This document shows, in pieces, positions 17,416 through 25,614 of a stretch of 64,000 nucleotides of DNA. Below the pieces are notes generated by a model. The model did not search any database. It saw only the letters and a program-made list of their open reading frames with translations, and was not told where the DNA came from. Position 1 is the first letter of the stretch. Each line of letters begins with the position of its first letter. The position numbers were made by a program, and so were the translations under genes. The stretch comes from JAGWRA01 sp963711505 (GTDB lineage: Bacteria > Acidobacteriota > Vicinamibacteria > Vicinamibacterales > CAVVIG01), in contig CAVQEJ010000003.1 in the NCBI GenBank assembly GCA_963711505.1, forward strand, positions 62,001 through 126,000, read 5' to 3'.

Positions 17416-19611
17416 ATGGCCAAGCCCGATCGCCTGCTCATCGTGTCGAACCGCCTGCCGATCACCGTGCGGCTGGAGGACGGCCACGTCCGGGTGATCA
17501 ACTCGTCGGGCGGCGTGGCGACCGGGCTGCGCGGGTGCCACGAGCGGTCGGATGGGGCCTGGCTGGGCTGGCCCGGCGATCTGGCGCGGCTGTCCGCGAC
17601 GCAGCGGAAGGACCTCGACGGCAAGCTGGCGACGCAGCGGATCGTGCCGGTCGAACTGTCGGCGTCCGAAGTGCGGCGGTACTACGAAGGGTTCTCCAAC
17701 GGGGTCCTCTGGCCGCTCTTCCACTACCTGCTCGACCGCATTCCGATCGGGGCGTCCGACTGGGACACGTACCGGCAGGTGAACGCGAAGTTCGCCGACG
17801 CGATCGTCAAGCAGTACCGGCCCGGCACGTTCGTGTGGGTCCACGATTATCAACTGATGCTCGTGCCGGGCCTCGTGCGCGAGCGGCTGCCGGAAGCCCG
17901 GATCGGGTTCTTCCTGCACATTCCGTTTCCGTCGCCCGACGTGTTCCGGATCCTGCCGTGGCGGGAGGACATCCTGCACGGAATCCTGGGCGCGGACCTC
18001 GTCGGCTTCCACACCTTCTCGTACCAGCGACACTTCGCCGACGCGCTGCTGCACCTGCTCGGCATGGAGTCGAGCGTCGACCGGGCGGTGATCGGCGGGC
18101 GCGAAGTGCGCCTCGGCGTGTTTCCGATGGGGGTCGACGTCGAGTCGTTCGAGCGGCTGGCGAACGATCCCGGCGTGCAGGCCGAAGCCGAGGCGATCCG
18201 GCGCGACGCCGCCGGCCGCCAGATCCTGCTGGGCGTCGATCGGCTGGACTACACGAAGGGGATCCCGCGGCGGCTGCTGGCCGTGGAGCGGCTGCTCGAG
18301 ACCGAGCCGGCCTGGCGCGACCGGATCCGCTTCATCCAGCTCTCCGTGCCGTCGCGGACGAAGATCGAGATGTACCAGGGGTTCCGCCGCGAGGTGGAGG
18401 AGACGGTCGGCCGGATCAACGGCTCGTTCGGCACGTTCGGCTCGGTGCCCATTCACTATCTCTACCGGTCGGTCTCGCCGCGCCGGCTCGTGGCCCTGTA
18501 CCGTGCGGCCGACGTCATGGTGGTGACGCCGGTGCGGGACGGCATGAACCTGGTCGCGAAGGAGTTCGTCGCCTCGCGCACGGACGGGGACGGGGTGCTG
18601 GTGCTCAGCGAGCTGGCGGGCGCGTCGGCGGAGCTCGGCGAGGCGCTGCTCGTCAACCCGTACGACGTGAACGGCATGGCGGCGACCTATCGTCGCGCCC
18701 TGACGATGGAGGCGGCCGAGCGGACGACGCGCATGCTCAACCTGCGCGAACGCGTGGTGGCGCAGGACATCCATCGCTGGGCGAATCAGTTCCTCGAGGC
18801 GTTGCAGCAGTGCGTGGCGGCGACGCCCGCCCGGGCGCTGCGGCCGACCTCACCCGAGCGGATGGACGATCTGCAGGGGCGGCTGCGGCATGCGACGCGG
18901 CTCGTGCTGCTGCTCGACTACGACGGCACGCTGGTCGCCATGCCGAGCGCGCCCGGCCTGCTGCCGCCCGACCCGGAGCTGATCGATCTGCTGACCGCGC
19001 TCGCCGCGCGTCCGAAGACGAGCGTGCACCTGGTGAGCGGCCGGCGGCCGGAGACGCTCGAGCGCTGGTTCGGACCGATGCGGATCGTGCTGTGGGCGGA
19101 GCACGGCCTGTGGCGCCGGGCCGACGCCGATCAGCCGTGGGAACAGATGGAGAGCGTCTCGTCCGAATGGGTCTCGCGCGTGCGGCCGATGCTCGAGCAG
19201 TACACGCGCAGCACGCCGGGGTCGCTGATCGAGGAGCGCAGCGCGTCGATCGCCTGGCACCACCGGATGGCCGACCCGGAGTACGGATCGATGCAGGCGC
19301 GCGACCTGCGGTCGGTGCTCGGGCAGGCGATGAGCAACATGCCCGTGGAAATCGTCGAGGAGAACAAGGCGATCGAGGTGCGGCCGCTCGGCGTGACCCG
19401 CGGCCGGATCGTGCAGCGGATCCTCAAGAGCGTGCCGAAACCGGTGACGATTGCCGCCTTCGGCAACGACCGGGCCGACGAAGACATGTTCCGCGCGCTG
19501 CCATCGTCGAGCGTGGCCGTGCACGTCGGACTCGACGCCAGCAAGGCCGGCTACCGATTGTCCGACCACCTCGCCGTCCGCTCGTTCCTGAGGGGACTCG
19601 TAGGGAGCTGA
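17416..19611 (+). CDS. Bifunctional trehalose-6-phosphate synthase/phosphatase
   Basis: One polypeptide of 731 residues makes and dephosphorylates trehalose-6-phosphate. Residues about 1-465 are a GT20 synthase: IVSNRLPITV, WVHDYQLMLVPGLVRERL, FFLHIPFPSPDVFRILPWR, GVDRLDYTKGIP and VRDGMNLVAKEF cover the known UDP-glucose and glucose-6-phosphate sites. Residues about 490-731 are a HAD-type phosphatase with the nucleophile Asp in LLLDYDGTLV and the metal-binding motif FGNDRADEDMF. Fusion of OtsA and OtsB in one protein occurs in several bacteria and archaea. No partner gene is adjacent. The role is osmotic or desiccation protection, in the cytoplasm. The start ATG is preceded, rather far upstream, by GGAGG. 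Confidence 0.93.
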   Translation: MAKPDRLLIVSNRLPITVRLEDGHVRVINSSGGVATGLRGCHERSDGAWLGWPGDLARLSATQRKDLDGKLATQRIVPVELSASEVRRYYEGFSNGVLWPLFHYLLDRIPIGASDWDTYRQVNAKFADAIVKQYRPGTFVWVHDYQLMLVPGLVRERLPEARIGFFLHIPFPSPDVFRILPWREDILHGILGADLVGFHTFSYQRHFADALLHLLGMESSVDRAVIGGREVRLGVFPMGVDVESFERLANDPGVQAEAEAIRRDAAGRQILLGVDRLDYTKGIPRRLLAVERLLETEPAWRDRIRFIQLSVPSRTKIEMYQGFRREVEETVGRINGSFGTFGSVPIHYLYRSVSPRRLVALYRAADVMVVTPVRDGMNLVAKEFVASRTDGDGVLVLSELAGASAELGEALLVNPYDVNGMAATYRRALTMEAAERTTRMLNLRERVVAQDIHRWANQFLEALQQCVAATPARALRPTSPERMDDLQGRLRHATRLVLLLDYDGTLVAMPSAPGLLPPDPELIDLLTALAARPKTSVHLVSGRRPETLERWFGPMRIVLWAEHGLWRRADADQPWEQMESVSSEWVSRVRPMLEQYTRSTPGSLIEERSASIAWHHRMADPEYGSMQARDLRSVLGQAMSNMPVEIVEENKAIEVRPLGVTRGRIVQRILKSVPKPVTIAAFGNDRADEDMFRALPSSSVAVHVGLDASKAGYRLSDHLAVRSFLRGLVGS

Positions 19612-20728
19612 CGCAGAAGCGAATGGCGAATGCAGGATTGAGAAAGGGCGATTCTTCGCAATTCTCAATTCTCAATTCGTCAGTGTCCTTCTCCCCCGTC
19701 CACCGCTTCTCGCCCGCCGGCGTCATCGACAGCCCACCCGTGTGGATGAAGACAACCCGCTTGCCTTTCGCGATGTGGCCACGCTCGACCAGCTGCAGCA
19801 GGCCGTAGAAGGCCTTGGCCGTGTAGACGCTGTCGAGAAAATATCCCTCGGTCGACGCCAGCAGCCGGATTGCCGTGTCGCTCCCCGCGTTCGGAACGCC
19901 GTAGCCCTCATCGGCGAAGCCGAAGACGAGTTCGTGCGGGGGGACATCGTCGGCGGTGAAGCCGAGCTCGAAGTGGTCGGACGATTCGAGGAACAGCTGG
20001 GCCGGCGGCTTGGACTTGAAGACGTCCTGAACGGCACGGCGGGATTGCACGGCCACCGGATCGAGGCGCGCGCCGAACCCGCCGAGCGCGAGCCCGAGCA
20101 GGATGCCGGTCGTGGTCGAGCCGGTGCCATACGCCGCGACGATGTGATCGAAGTCGAAGCGGCCGCCGCGCTGCCCGGCGATTTCGGCGACGGCGTTCAT
20201 GTAGCCCGGCTCGGCCTCCGGCATCGTCCCGCCCGGCGGGATCCAGTAGCCACCGGTCTCCGCGACCACGCGGTCGGCGAGCGCCCGCAGCGCCGTCACT
20301 TCGGCGTCACTCGGCTCGGCGTAGTTGATCGGCGAGAAGTGCAGCTGCGCCCCGAGATAGTCCAGCAGCAGCAGGTTGCCGCTCCAGGTCGACTTCGGCG
20401 GCTCGGCGCCGCCGACGATGCAGTGGATGTCGAAGCCGGCACGACGGGCCGCGGCGGCGGTCATCATCGTGTGATTCGACGTCAGCGGGCCGATGGTCAC
20501 CAGCGTGTTGTTGCCGCGGGCGCGCGCGTCGGCCAGCACGAACTCGAGCTTGCGCGTCTTGTTGCCCCCCATGGCGAGTCCCGAGCAATCGTCCCGCTTC
20601 AGCCACAGCTCGATGCCGAGCCGATCGCTGAGCCGCGTGAGCGGCACGAGCGGGGTGGGGAACTGGCCGAGCGGCAGACGAGGCAGCGCGGCGATGAACT
20701 GCTTGAGAGCGTCCAGGGAACGTGGCAT
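19424..20728 (-). CDS. D-cysteine desulfhydrase / ACC deaminase-like PLP enzyme, likely frameshifted at 3' end
   Basis: Fold-type II PLP enzyme. The PLP Lys is in MGGNKTRKLEF (about residue 57), followed by GPLTSNHTMMTAAAARRAG and the phosphate-binding AAYGTGSTTTG. The sequence fits D-cysteine desulfhydrase / 1-aminocyclopropane-1-carboxylate deaminase. The family normally ends soon after FIHTGG, but this frame continues about 85 low-quality residues and overlaps the 3' end of the trehalose gene by 188 bases. A G-run (minus strand of 19693-19697) lies just after HTGGLSMTPAGEKRW; removing one G would bring a stop at 19672 and a protein of about 351 residues, which I think is the real gene. The start ATG 20728 gives a normal N terminus. 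Confidence 0.8.
   Translation of the reverse strand: MPRSLDALKQFIAALPRLPLGQFPTPLVPLTRLSDRLGIELWLKRDDCSGLAMGGNKTRKLEFVLADARARGNNTLVTIGPLTSNHTMMTAAAARRAGFDIHCIVGGAEPPKSTWSGNLLLLDYLGAQLHFSPINYAEPSDAEVTALRALADRVVAETGGYWIPPGGTMPEAEPGYMNAVAEIAGQRGGRFDFDHIVAAYGTGSTTTGILLGLALGGFGARLDPVAVQSRRAVQDVFKSKPPAQLFLESSDHFELGFTADDVPPHELVFGFADEGYGVPNAGSDTAIRLLASTEGYFLDSVYTAKAFYGLLQLVERGHIAKGKRVVFIHTGGLSMTPAGEKRWTGEKDTDELRIENCEESPFLNPAFAIRFCVSSLRVPSGTSGRRGGRTIGSRPCWRRVRRARPRSTMAARGTCLRRPGRCRRRQSSPVSARS
19617..19680. repeat. Short GCGAATGG and ATTCTCA tandem repeat at gene ends
   Basis: Just past the trehalose gene the sequence holds GCGAATGGCGAATG followed by ATTCTTCGCAATTCTCAATT with CTCAATTC, i.e. 7-base ATTCTCA units in tandem. 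It is AT-rich compared with everything around it and lies between converging genes. Together with the G-rich repeat at 2315-2370 it suggests a class of simple intergenic repeats in this genome. Confidence 0.5.
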
Positions 20729-20811
20729 GGCGGAGATTCTACTCGAAAGAACGAGGTCGCGCGAAGCACCGGGCGACGGGCAGGGATGAGGAATGAGGGA
20801 CGGCCAGCCGT

Positions 20812-21699
20812 TCAGTGCACGTCGTCAGGGACGCGCCGGCGGCTGCGGGCAATCCGCTGCGCGGAGTCGCTCATCAGCCGGTTCATCTCCGCGTACGGGA
20901 GGCTGTCGGCGGTGAAGGCATCGAACCGCCCCTCGGCGAGCGCCGTTGCGATACGCTGGAGCAGCGCGAGCGTGGCCCGCATCGGGCCCGATCCCACGCT
21001 GACGCGCGCCACGCCGAGCTGCTCCAGCTCGGCGGCCGTGGGGCAGCCGGGCGCCGCCAGCACGTTCAGCGGGCCGCCGATCGCCTGGACGAGCCGTGCG
21101 ATGGTGCCGGCGTCGGTGACGCCCGGCACGAAGATACAGTCGGCGCCGGCCTGGCGATAGGCGCGTGCCCGCGCGACGGTCTCGTCGAAGCGTCCGGCGG
21201 GCTCGCCGACGCCGGCCAGGAAGACGTCGGTGCGGGCGTTGAGGACGAGCGGCACGCCGGTGGCGGCGGCCAGATCGCGAATGGCGCGGATCTTCTCCGC
21301 CTGCAGGCCGACGGCTTCGAGTTGGCCCCCGAGGCCCGGAACCGCGTCCTCGAGGTTGAGGCCGACCGCGCCGGCGGCGATGACGCCTTCCACCACCTGG
21401 ACGATCTCGCTCACCAATCCGCCGTAGCCGTGCTCGATGTCGGCCGATACCGGCACCTCGACGGCCGCGGCGATGCGGGCGATGACGTCGATCATCTCGG
21501 CGGCGGGAATGAACGCGCCGTCGGGGTAACCGCGGGAGGCGGCGATGCCGGCGCTGGTCGTCGCCAGCGCGGGGAAGCCGGTGGCTTCGAACACGCGGGC
21601 GCCGGCGGCGTCCCAGACGTTCGGCAGCACGAGGATCGGCGGCGCGAGATGACGGCGGCGGAGCTCACGGGCCTTCTGGACCTGGGACGTCGAGGGCAT
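20812..21699 (-). CDS. Isocitrate lyase/PEP mutase superfamily enzyme
   Basis: A 295-residue TIM-barrel enzyme of the PEP mutase/isocitrate lyase superfamily, which forms or breaks C-C or C-P bonds of oxaloacetate-like substrates. LPNVWDAAGARVFEATG opens the barrel, ALATTSAGIAASRGYPDG follows, and the metal-binding acidic residues occur in VSADIEHGYG, NLEDAVPG and LNARTDVFLAG. Members of this branch include oxaloacetate decarboxylases, phosphonopyruvate hydrolases and carboxyvinyl-phosphonate enzymes, and the sequence does not distinguish them. No phosphonate genes are adjacent. The gene stands alone between two other minus-strand genes. Confidence 0.8.
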   Translation of the reverse strand: MPSTSQVQKARELRRRHLAPPILVLPNVWDAAGARVFEATGFPALATTSAGIAASRGYPDGAFIPAAEMIDVIARIAAAVEVPVSADIEHGYGGLVSEIVQVVEGVIAAGAVGLNLEDAVPGLGGQLEAVGLQAEKIRAIRDLAAATGVPLVLNARTDVFLAGVGEPAGRFDETVARARAYRQAGADCIFVPGVTDAGTIARLVQAIGGPLNVLAAPGCPTAAELEQLGVARVSVGSGPMRATLALLQRIATALAEGRFDAFTADSLPYAEMNRLMSDSAQRIARSRRRVPDDVH

Positions 21700-21729
21700 G
21701 AGACAGTGTAGCGGAAGTGACAGGCGCCG

Positions 21730-22755
21730 TCAGGCGGCGGGCGGGCGGCGTCGCGCCAGATAGCGCAGGCCGCCGCCGAACGGATCGGTCCCGACCTTCC
21801 AGCGGGCGGTGACCTTCCGCGCCGTGACGTCGATGACGACGATGGCGCCGTCGCCGCTCGTCATGACGAACAGCCGGGCGCCGTCGGGCGAGAAGAGCGG
21901 GAACGCCGGGCCCTTGCCGGTGCGCACCGACCCGAGCACCCGTTTCGTGCGGGCGTCGATGAGGACGACCTCCTGCGAGCCGGCCCGTGTGGACGCAGCG
22001 TAATGGCCGTCGGGCGACACGGCGATCCGGCCGGCGCCTCGGCCGCCCGTGCGGAGGACGCGCTGGATCCGGTTGGTCATCGAGCTGACAATCGTCACCG
22101 TGCCGTCGCGGTCCCCGTGGAACCAGACGTCGCCGTTGGGGGCGAAGCCGACGCTGCCCGGTCCGCCCTTCACCGGGAAGGTGGCCGTCCGGCGACCGAG
22201 GGTCGTATCGAAGACGACCACGCGATCGGCCTCGCGGAACGGGTAGTAGAGCCAGTCGGTGCCGGGCTGGATCTGGAAGGCCTGGCCGCCCTTCAGGCCG
22301 AGGTCGAACTTCCGCGTCAGCCGGCTCTTCAGGTCGACCTCGACGAGACTCGCGGCGGAGGGCTGCCCGACGCCGACGTACAGCTTCGTCCCCGCGCTGT
22401 TGAGGTCGAGGCTCCCGAGGCCCGACGCGGTCGCACGCCGCGGCGTGAAGTATCGGCTGTCGATCCGGCCGGCCAGGCTGAACGTCCGCGCATCGATCGC
22501 CTGTATCGATCCGCGCGTGGGCATCGTCACGTAGATCGTGCCGCCGTCGGGCGCGATCGCGGCCGCCCCCGGTTCGCCGGGAACGACGACGTGGTGCAGG
22601 ATTGCGCCCGAGTCGGGATCGAGTTCGTAGACCGTGTGATCCGCGTGACTGAGCGCGATGACGGCGTAGCGGGGAGCGGCGGCGGCCGGCGGCATCAGCA
22701 CCAGGGCCAGCGCGCCGAGCGCGGCGGTCAGGGCCGCGGTGGCGGACGTACGCAT
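21730..22755 (-). CDS. Exported YVTN-type beta-propeller protein
   Basis: A 341-residue secreted protein. The signal peptide (AALTAALGALALVLMPPAAA) is followed by about six repeats of the propeller type, each ending in patterns such as VSPDGHYAAST, FSPDGARLFVM and IAPDGGTIYVT. Such YVTN/WD-like propellers bind proteins or cofactors in the periplasm or at the surface; no catalytic motif is visible and the ligand is unknown. I chose ATG 22755 because the signal peptide begins there; an in-frame extension upstream has no coding character. Confidence 0.8.
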   Translation of the reverse strand: MRTSATAALTAALGALALVLMPPAAAAPRYAVIALSHADHTVYELDPDSGAILHHVVVPGEPGAAAIAPDGGTIYVTMPTRGSIQAIDARTFSLAGRIDSRYFTPRRATASGLGSLDLNSAGTKLYVGVGQPSAASLVEVDLKSRLTRKFDLGLKGGQAFQIQPGTDWLYYPFREADRVVVFDTTLGRRTATFPVKGGPGSVGFAPNGDVWFHGDRDGTVTIVSSMTNRIQRVLRTGGRGAGRIAVSPDGHYAASTRAGSQEVVLIDARTKRVLGSVRTGKGPAFPLFSPDGARLFVMTSGDGAIVVIDVTARKVTARWKVGTDPFGGGLRYLARRRPPAA

Positions 22756-22939
22756 GAAGCCATTCTCCCGGATGAACGACGAACGGACGCCGGCGAGGCG
22801 ACCGTGCCACGGACCGGGAACGCCGCTCCCGGCCGCGCCGCGTGACGGCCGGCGATCGCACCGCAGAATAGCAGAGGGGCGGGGGGGCGCAAAGCCGGCG
22901 GACCGCCGGTGACGCCCCGCGAAGGGGGAAGGACATCCG

Positions 22940-24109
22940 ATGCAGGGAATCGCGTTCAAGAAACTGCTGCCCGCGCTGGTCACGGCCGGCGTCGTGCTGC
23001 TGCTGATGTGGCTCGCCACCTGGCTGTTGTCGCTGGGGATCCGGCGCATGGCGCAGAGGCTGAAGAGCCGCGACGAGGAGCGCTGGACGGAGGTGGAGAA
23101 GGCCGCCGAACAGCTCAACCAGTTCCTGCGGCGCACGGTTCAGATCATCGCGCTGCTGGCGGCCGGCGTCGTCATTCTGCAGGGGACGGGGCTGCGTGGC
23201 GTGCCGCGGCTGACGGGGCAGGAGGTCCTGACGTGGGTGCTGGGACCCGGCTTCCGGATCGCCATCATCTTCGTGGGCGGCGTGGCGCTGACGCGCGCGA
23301 CCCATTTCTTCATCGATCGGCTGCAGGACATGCTGGTGGGCGCCGGCATCACCGTCGACTTCGTCGAGCGCCGCAAGCGGGTGCAGACGCTCGCCCGGCT
23401 GCTCGCCCTGACGAGCGACGTCCTCGTGATGGGGATCGCGCTGCTGATGATGTTGCGGCAGGTCGGCGTCGACATCACGCCCATCCTCACCGGCGCCGGC
23501 ATCCTCGGCCTGGCCGTCGGCTTCGGCGCCCAGAACCTGGTGCGCGACGTGATTTCGGGGTTCTTCCTCATTCTCGAGAATCAGGTGCGGGTCGGCGACG
23601 TGGCCAGCATCAACGGGAAGACCGGCCTCGTCGAGGCCATCCGGCTCCGCACGATCGTGCTGAGGTCGCTCGACGGCACCGTGCACGTCATTCCGAACGG
23701 CGCGATCACCGAGCTGTCGAACATGACGAAGGACTTCTCGTTCGCGGTCGTTGACGTCGGGGTGGCCTACAAGGAAGATGTCGATCATGTCATTGCCGTG
23801 CTCCGCCAGGTCGGCGAGTCGCTGCGGCAGGATCCGGCCTGGGCGCCGATGATCATGGACAACCTGGAGGTGCTCGGCCTCGATCGGTTCGGCGACTCGG
23901 CGGTCATGATCAAGATCCGGCTGAAGACCATGCCGAGCCAGCAGTGGGCGATCGGGCGGGAGATGCGGCGGCGGATCAAGCGGACGTTCGACGAGCAGGG
24001 CATCGAGATCCCGTTCCCGCACCTGTCGCTCTACGTCGGCGAGGGGAGCAAGCCGTTCCGCGTGGAGAGCCCGGCCGGCCGGCTCGACACGGGAGGCGAT
24101 CGGTCGTGA
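22940..24109 (+). CDS. MscS-family mechanosensitive channel
   Basis: Inner-membrane small-conductance mechanosensitive channel, 389 residues, which releases solutes under osmotic downshock. Hydrophobic helices lie at about residues 10-32, 68-86 and 108-126, and the pore region is GAGILGLAVGFGAQNLVRD (about residues 185-205), the Gly/Ala-rich TM3 of the family. The beta domain NQVRVGDVASINGKTGLVE and the cytoplasmic vestibule follow. A good ribosome binding site (GGGGGAAGGA) precedes ATG 22940. The next gene starts within its stop codon (GTGA), so the two are co-translated. Confidence 0.9.
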   Translation: MQGIAFKKLLPALVTAGVVLLLMWLATWLLSLGIRRMAQRLKSRDEERWTEVEKAAEQLNQFLRRTVQIIALLAAGVVILQGTGLRGVPRLTGQEVLTWVLGPGFRIAIIFVGGVALTRATHFFIDRLQDMLVGAGITVDFVERRKRVQTLARLLALTSDVLVMGIALLMMLRQVGVDITPILTGAGILGLAVGFGAQNLVRDVISGFFLILENQVRVGDVASINGKTGLVEAIRLRTIVLRSLDGTVHVIPNGAITELSNMTKDFSFAVVDVGVAYKEDVDHVIAVLRQVGESLRQDPAWAPMIMDNLEVLGLDRFGDSAVMIKIRLKTMPSQQWAIGREMRRRIKRTFDEQGIEIPFPHLSLYVGEGSKPFRVESPAGRLDTGGDRS

Positions 24110-25530
24110 CGCCCACCTGCGGCCGCCGCCGGGCGGGGCGCCGTCGCGCCTGGGGGCTCGCGCTGGGGACCGTTGCCGTGGCGGTGAGCCTGCTGGGCCA
24201 GGCGGCCGCCCGCCCGCCGACGCCGGCGCAGCACTTCTTCGACTGGAGCCACCTGCAGTTTCCGCCGGCCGAGTACCGGGCCCGGCGCGACCGGCTGATG
24301 GCGGATCTCGCCGGACACGGCGGCGGCGTCTTCCTCGCCCCGGCCCGCCTCGGGCGGTCCGACGGCTTCACCTTCCGGCAGCTCGACGACTTCCTGTACC
24401 TCACGGGGCTGGAGCTGCCCGACGCCATCCTGGCCATCGACGCCGATCGCCGGCAGACGATCCTGTTCGCCCCCGCGCAGGACGCCCGCTTCTTCGAGCC
24501 GACGCGCCGCAACGATTTCCCCGGCCGGCCGCTGCAGGCCGACCCGGCTCTGGCGCGCGTGTCGGGCATTGCCGACATCCGGCCGATCGGCGAGCTGGCG
24601 GGCGCGCTCGACGCGTGGGTCGCCGCGCACCGGCCGCTGCAGGTCGATGCCGGCGGGCCGGATCCGATCCGGCCGCTCGCCCTGAACCCCATCCAGGCCT
24701 GGACGCCGCTGCAGCACTTCATCGCGTTCCTGCAGCGCAGCCGGCCGTCGGCGTCGATCGCGAACGCCTATGCGTCGATCGCCCGGCTGCGGATGGTGAA
24801 GTCGCCGGCCGAGATCGCCGTCATGCGGCGCGCGGCGGGGCTCACCGCCCGCAGCATCGCCGCGGCCTCGCGCCGCGTGCGGGCGGGCATGGACGAGCGC
24901 GGGCTGGAGGCGGCGTTCGAGGGGGCGTGCAAGGATGGCGGGGCGCAACGGCTCGCCTTCGCCTCCATCATCAAGTCGGGGCCCAACGCGCTCTGGCCCT
25001 GGCGGATCCTGGCCGCCCAGTATGATCGCCGCAACCGGCGGATGCAGAACGGCGAGCTGGTGGTCTTCGACGTCGGCTGCGAACTGGATGCATATTCGAG
25101 CGACGTCGGCCGCACGTTTCCGGTGTCGGGGCGGTTTTCCGATCGGCAGCGGCGGACGCTGGCGATGGAGGTCGGCGTCTCGGACGCGGTGATCGCGGCC
25201 ATCAGGCCCGGGATGACGCTCGCCGCGCTGCAGCGGATCGCCGCCGGGAAGATTCCCGCCGCCGAGCGGCCATACATGCAGACGGGACTCTATTTCGGCC
25301 ACCACATCGGCCTGTCGACCGACGATCCCTACCTCGCGGACGCCCGGCTCGCGCCCGGCATGGTGATTACAATCGAGCCGTGGTACTACAATCACGACCG
25401 CGGGCTGTCGGTGTTCACCGAGGACGACATCCTGGTGACGCCGACCGGCGCGGAGAGCCTGACGGCGGCGTTGCCGCGGACGCCCGACGGCCTCGAGCGG
25501 CTGATGCGGACCGGCCGCCTCGAGCCGTAG
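24106..25530 (+). CDS. Exported M24 metallopeptidase (Xaa-Pro aminopeptidase-like)
   Basis: Creatinase/aminopeptidase P-type peptidase, 474 residues, cleaving N-terminal residues before proline. It starts at GTG 24106, overlapping the MscS stop, with GGGAGG about 9 bases upstream. The N terminus is Arg-rich and followed by a hydrophobic helix, so it is exported. An N-terminal creatinase domain is followed by the pita-bread domain with metal ligands: two Asp in VFDVGCELDAYSSDVGRTF, His in GHHIGLSTDDP, Glu in VITIEPWYY and Glu in FTEDDILVT. All five expected ligand positions are present, so it should be active as a dinuclear metal enzyme in the periplasm. Confidence 0.9.
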   Translation: MTPTCGRRRAGRRRAWGLALGTVAVAVSLLGQAAARPPTPAQHFFDWSHLQFPPAEYRARRDRLMADLAGHGGGVFLAPARLGRSDGFTFRQLDDFLYLTGLELPDAILAIDADRRQTILFAPAQDARFFEPTRRNDFPGRPLQADPALARVSGIADIRPIGELAGALDAWVAAHRPLQVDAGGPDPIRPLALNPIQAWTPLQHFIAFLQRSRPSASIANAYASIARLRMVKSPAEIAVMRRAAGLTARSIAAASRRVRAGMDERGLEAAFEGACKDGGAQRLAFASIIKSGPNALWPWRILAAQYDRRNRRMQNGELVVFDVGCELDAYSSDVGRTFPVSGRFSDRQRRTLAMEVGVSDAVIAAIRPGMTLAALQRIAAGKIPAAERPYMQTGLYFGHHIGLSTDDPYLADARLAPGMVITIEPWYYNHDRGLSVFTEDDILVTPTGAESLTAALPRTPDGLERLMRTGRLEP

Positions 25531-25614
25531 CCGTGTAGAATCCGACGGCACGGACCGCCGCGTGGGGCGGCCGGCATGGCGCCGGCGGGCCCGACTTCCT
25601 GTGGAGAAGCCTTC

